Shown here: positions 6,436 to 8,493 of the stretch, in pieces
How the letters are laid out: each line of letters starts with the position of its first letter
How positions within the stretch are numbered: position 1 is the stretch's first letter
From: an uncultured Clostridia bacterium
Lineage (GTDB): Bacteria; Bacillota_A; Clostridia; Oscillospirales; Acutalibacteraceae
DNA: 8,493 bases
Assembly: GCA_937891215.1 (NCBI GenBank)
Contig: CALAEU010000312.1
Coordinates: 1 to 8,493 of the forward strand
Reading direction: 5' to 3'
The notes under the pieces: generated by a model
What the model was told of the DNA's origin: nothing
Databases searched by the model: none
Seen by the model: the letters and a program-made list of their open reading frames with translations, nothing else
Translations under genes and position numbers: made by a program

Positions 6436-7951
6436 CAGAAATATCTTCTCCTATAATATCATTTAATAAATTATTATCATTTTCAACTTCCACTACTTCA
6501 ACAGGTAATGCAATTGTAACGGTTGTACCAATGCCGAGTTTACTTTGTATGTCAAGTGTACCATTATGCATTTTTACAAGTTCATCTACTACTGCAAGAC
6601 CAATTCCAGAACCACGCACCTGAAGATTAGCCTTATAAAATTTCATTTTAACATTAGGTAAATCTTCCTGTGCTATCCCGCAACCTGTATCGAGAACCTG
6701 AATTATTAAATGACCATCTGAAATATACGCTTCAACACTTACCATACCACCTCTTTCGGTGTATTTGAAAGCATTATCAAGAATATTAACAAAAACTTGT
6801 TTTATTCTGTTAGGGTCTGCCATCATTGGTGCAGGTAACTCTGGTGCAGAATAAGTAAGTTCAATACCATCACGCTTTGAACGCTCTTTAAATACAAAGA
6901 TTGTTTCATCCAGTTCTGCTAAAACATCAATTTTTTCAAGTCTTAAAGAAAGGGTACCATTCTGAATTCTCGAAAAATTAAGCAGTTCTTCAACTAATTG
7001 TGATAATCTTTCTGATTCATTGATTATAATATCAGTACCTCGCTTTGCAAGTTCTATATCATCAGGTCCTAATTCGCGAAGCATTTCACCCCAACCTTTA
7101 ATAGCAGTCAAAGGCGTACGCAATTCGTGTGAAACGGTTGTTATAAAGTCATTTTTTATTTTATCGGTTGCGGATACTTCGTTAAGCATATTGTTTACCG
7201 AATCTGCCAACTCATTTATCTCGTCCTTTTCATCACCAGCAAGTTCAATCCGCACATCAAAATTCCCTTGTGTAAATTCTTTTGTTGCATCATTGATTTT
7301 TCTTACTGGAACAACAATTGTCTTTATAAAGAACGAACCTGAAACCATAACGAACGCCAGAGCGATTATATAAATAAGAAAAACAATTGCAACAAATCCG
7401 TAAATCTGTGAGTCAATACTTGAAAGTGAAGTTACAAATCTTACTGCGCCTTTAAAATTACCATCAGATGTTGGAAAAATCATTGCAACACTCATAACGT
7501 GTTCGCCATTTTCATTAAATCCGGCCCAACTACTGATACCAGTTTTTGACTCCATAGCCTGTGTTACATCATCCATACTTTTCATAGTTTCTTCAACTGC
7601 AAAGCCTGATGATGAAACTGCAACTCTACCATGTCGGTCTATAACCATTACTTCAACCTTGGATTTATCAGCAAAATTCTCGACAAATTCCATTGATTTT
7701 TCCTGAAAAGATTCTTCAGTACCATCAAGATATGGTGAAAAGAAAGTTGTAACACTATCGTTTGCATAACTATACAAAACATTTGAAGCATAATTTCTGT
7801 AATAACTCGCAACAGCATAAACTGAAATCGCAAGGATTATCGCAAGAATTATCGCCGTAACCAAAAGTGTATTTGTCATCCAACGCTTTGTTATACCTTC
7901 AGGTTGAAAAAAGGATTTAATTTTATCAAATCTTTTACGAATCAATTCCAC
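6428..7951 (-). CDS. Membrane sensor histidine kinase (HisKA type, HAMP domain)
   Basis: This is the sensor of a two-component pair with the OmpR-type regulator directly upstream. Layout: short cytoplasmic N-terminus; first membrane segment about 28-50; extracytoplasmic sensing region about 51-182, possibly PAS/Cache-like (VMVIDRHGRVAVSSSG at 101-116); second membrane segment about 184-206; HAMP linker about 207-260; HisKA dimerisation helix with H-box SHELRTPL (274-281, phosphorylated His275); ATPase domain with N-box NILDNAFKYT (389-398), G1 DTGCGI (421-426), F-box KFYK (437-440) and G2 GSGIGLAVV (447-455). The ATP lid between F- and G2-boxes is short. All catalytic residues are present, so it should be active; the stimulus is unknown. 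The start is GTG at 7951 (ten-base overlap with the regulator) or TTG at 7945, which would overlap as TTGA. The 3' end overlaps DUF1385 by eight bases. Confidence 0.94.
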   Translation of the reverse strand: MELIRKRFDKIKSFFQPEGITKRWMTNTLLVTAIILAIILAISVYAVASYYRNYASNVLYSYANDSVTTFFSPYLDGTEESFQEKSMEFVENFADKSKVEVMVIDRHGRVAVSSSGFAVEETMKSMDDVTQAMESKTGISSWAGFNENGEHVMSVAMIFPTSDGNFKGAVRFVTSLSSIDSQIYGFVAIVFLIYIIALAFVMVSGSFFIKTIVVPVRKINDATKEFTQGNFDVRIELAGDEKDEINELADSVNNMLNEVSATDKIKNDFITTVSHELRTPLTAIKGWGEMLRELGPDDIELAKRGTDIIINESERLSQLVEELLNFSRIQNGTLSLRLEKIDVLAELDETIFVFKERSKRDGIELTYSAPELPAPMMADPNRIKQVFVNILDNAFKYTERGGMVSVEAYISDGHLIIQVLDTGCGIAQEDLPNVKMKFYKANLQVRGSGIGLAVVDELVKMHNGTLDIQSKLGIGTTVTIALPVEVVEVENDNNLLNDIIGEDISDV

Positions 7952-8493
7952 TTATATCCCATTCCCCATACTGTAACAAGATGTTTTGGTAAAGATGGTT
8001 CATCTTCTATTTTCATTCTGAGTCGACGCATATTAACATCAACTACTTTTTCATCACCGTAATATGATTCGCCCCATACGTGTTTTAAAATATCAGTTCT
8101 GCTAAGTGCTTTACCAGGATTTGTAAAAAAGAATTCAATAATCTGGAATTCAACCTGAGTCAACTCAATCTGAACGCCATTTTTGAAAAGTGTTCTGTTC
8201 CTTAAATTGAGTTCAAATGGATTAATACTTATTTTATCAGCAGGAACTTGTTGATTATTTTGATTCGAGTTCATTGCAACTCGTCTATAGACACTATCTA
8301 CACGTGCCATTAATTCTGATGGTGAAAATGGTTTTGTTATGTAATCATCAGCACCCATAAGAAGACCAGACACCTTGTCCATTTCCTGAGTTTTTGCTGT
8401 AAGCATAATAATACCTACCGTACTACTGATTTTTCGGAGTCTTTTACAAACTTCAAGTCCGTCAATATTCGGCATCATAATATCAAGAAGCAC
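7942..8493 (-). CDS. OmpR/PhoB-family response regulator, missing its first residues at the window edge
   Basis: This fragment of 184 codons or fewer runs off the right edge; roughly the first 45-50 residues of the receiver domain are missing. The GTG at the very edge is a valine codon inside the gene, not its start, because it belongs to the receiver beta-3 strand VLLDIMMP. Visible receiver residues, in fragment numbering, are phosphoacceptor Asp4, Thr32 of IIMLTAK and Lys54 of DDYITKPFS. A linker of Asn and Gln (about 75-85) leads to a winged-helix DNA-binding domain (about 87-183) with LTQVEFQIIEFFFTNPGKAL (111-130), a VVDVNMRRLRMKI recognition helix (150-162) and the closing VWGMGYKW hairpin (175-182). 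It would bind DNA direct repeats when phosphorylated by the kinase encoded next. Its gene overlaps the kinase gene by four to ten bases. Target genes cannot be told. Confidence 0.95.
   Translation of the reverse strand: MLLDIMMPNIDGLEVCKRLRKISSTVGIIMLTAKTQEMDKVSGLLMGADDYITKPFSPSELMARVDSVYRRVAMNSNQNNQQVPADKISINPFELNLRNRTLFKNGVQIELTQVEFQIIEFFFTNPGKALSRTDILKHVWGESYYGDEKVVDVNMRRLRMKIEDEPSLPKHLVTVWGMGYKWN

Noticed and set aside
7020..7373. Plus-strand open frame of 117 codons opposite the histidine kinase
   Set aside because: It is fully contained in the kinase catalytic and HAMP coding region and is serine/isoleucine-rich antisense translation with no ribosome binding site of note.
8482..8493. 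GTG at the right edge as the start of the response regulator
   Set aside because: It falls in the receiver beta-3 strand next to the phosphoacceptor aspartate; a real receiver needs about 45-50 more residues upstream, so the gene is simply cut.
1..8493. A new defence, mobile or biosynthetic system
   Set aside because: All genes match conserved core families in one collinear orientation. I saw no transposase, integrase, toxin-antitoxin pair, repeat array or abrupt change in composition.

Overview
This AT-rich window looks like chromosome from a low-GC Firmicute of the class Clostridia, probably near Oscillospiraceae/Ruminococcaceae. The evidence is a scpA-scpB-DUF2953-gerW-carboxypeptidase-rluB gene order, the presence of spore-associated families, AGGAGG-type ribosome binding sites and frequent TTG or GTG starts. 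The lineage is an inference from gene content and style, because no rRNA or other marker is present.

All eleven genes are on the minus strand, so they read from right to left. In order of transcription they are: an OmpR-type response regulator cut by the right edge (8493-7942); its HisKA sensor kinase (7951-6428); a DUF1385/YqhQ membrane protein (6435-5464); the release-factor methyltransferase PrmC (5467-4625); an M50 site-2-type metalloprotease (4608-3937); the condensin subunits ScpA (3923-3204) and ScpB (3207-2584); a DUF2953 (YtfI-like) membrane protein (about 2545-1796); a GerW/YtfJ spore protein (1766-1380); a D-Ala-D-Ala carboxypeptidase (1331 or 1322 to 186); and the first 56 codons of an RsuA/RluB-type pseudouridine synthase cut by the left edge (170-1).

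The genes are tightly packed. The response regulator/kinase, kinase/DUF1385, DUF1385/prmC and scpA/scpB junctions overlap, and the largest gap is 48 bases. I found no rho-independent terminator and no convincing internal promoter, so co-transcription of the whole stretch is plausible. No intergenic stretch approaches 300 bases. I saw no tRNA, rRNA, mobile element, CRISPR array, attachment site or origin.

In function, the window joins envelope signalling (two-component pair), translation and ribosome maturation (PrmC, RluB), chromosome organisation (ScpAB, which bridge the SMC ATPase), membrane proteolysis (M50), and wall or spore functions (DUF2953, GerW, carboxypeptidase). Every gene belongs to a known family, and I do not see a new biological system here. 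The most unusual signals are at the level of translation: two stop/start junctions of the form TTGA, and two small hairpins that include the ribosome binding sites of DUF2953 and the carboxypeptidase. Also notable is the absence of spmA/spmB and prfA from positions where related genomes often carry them.
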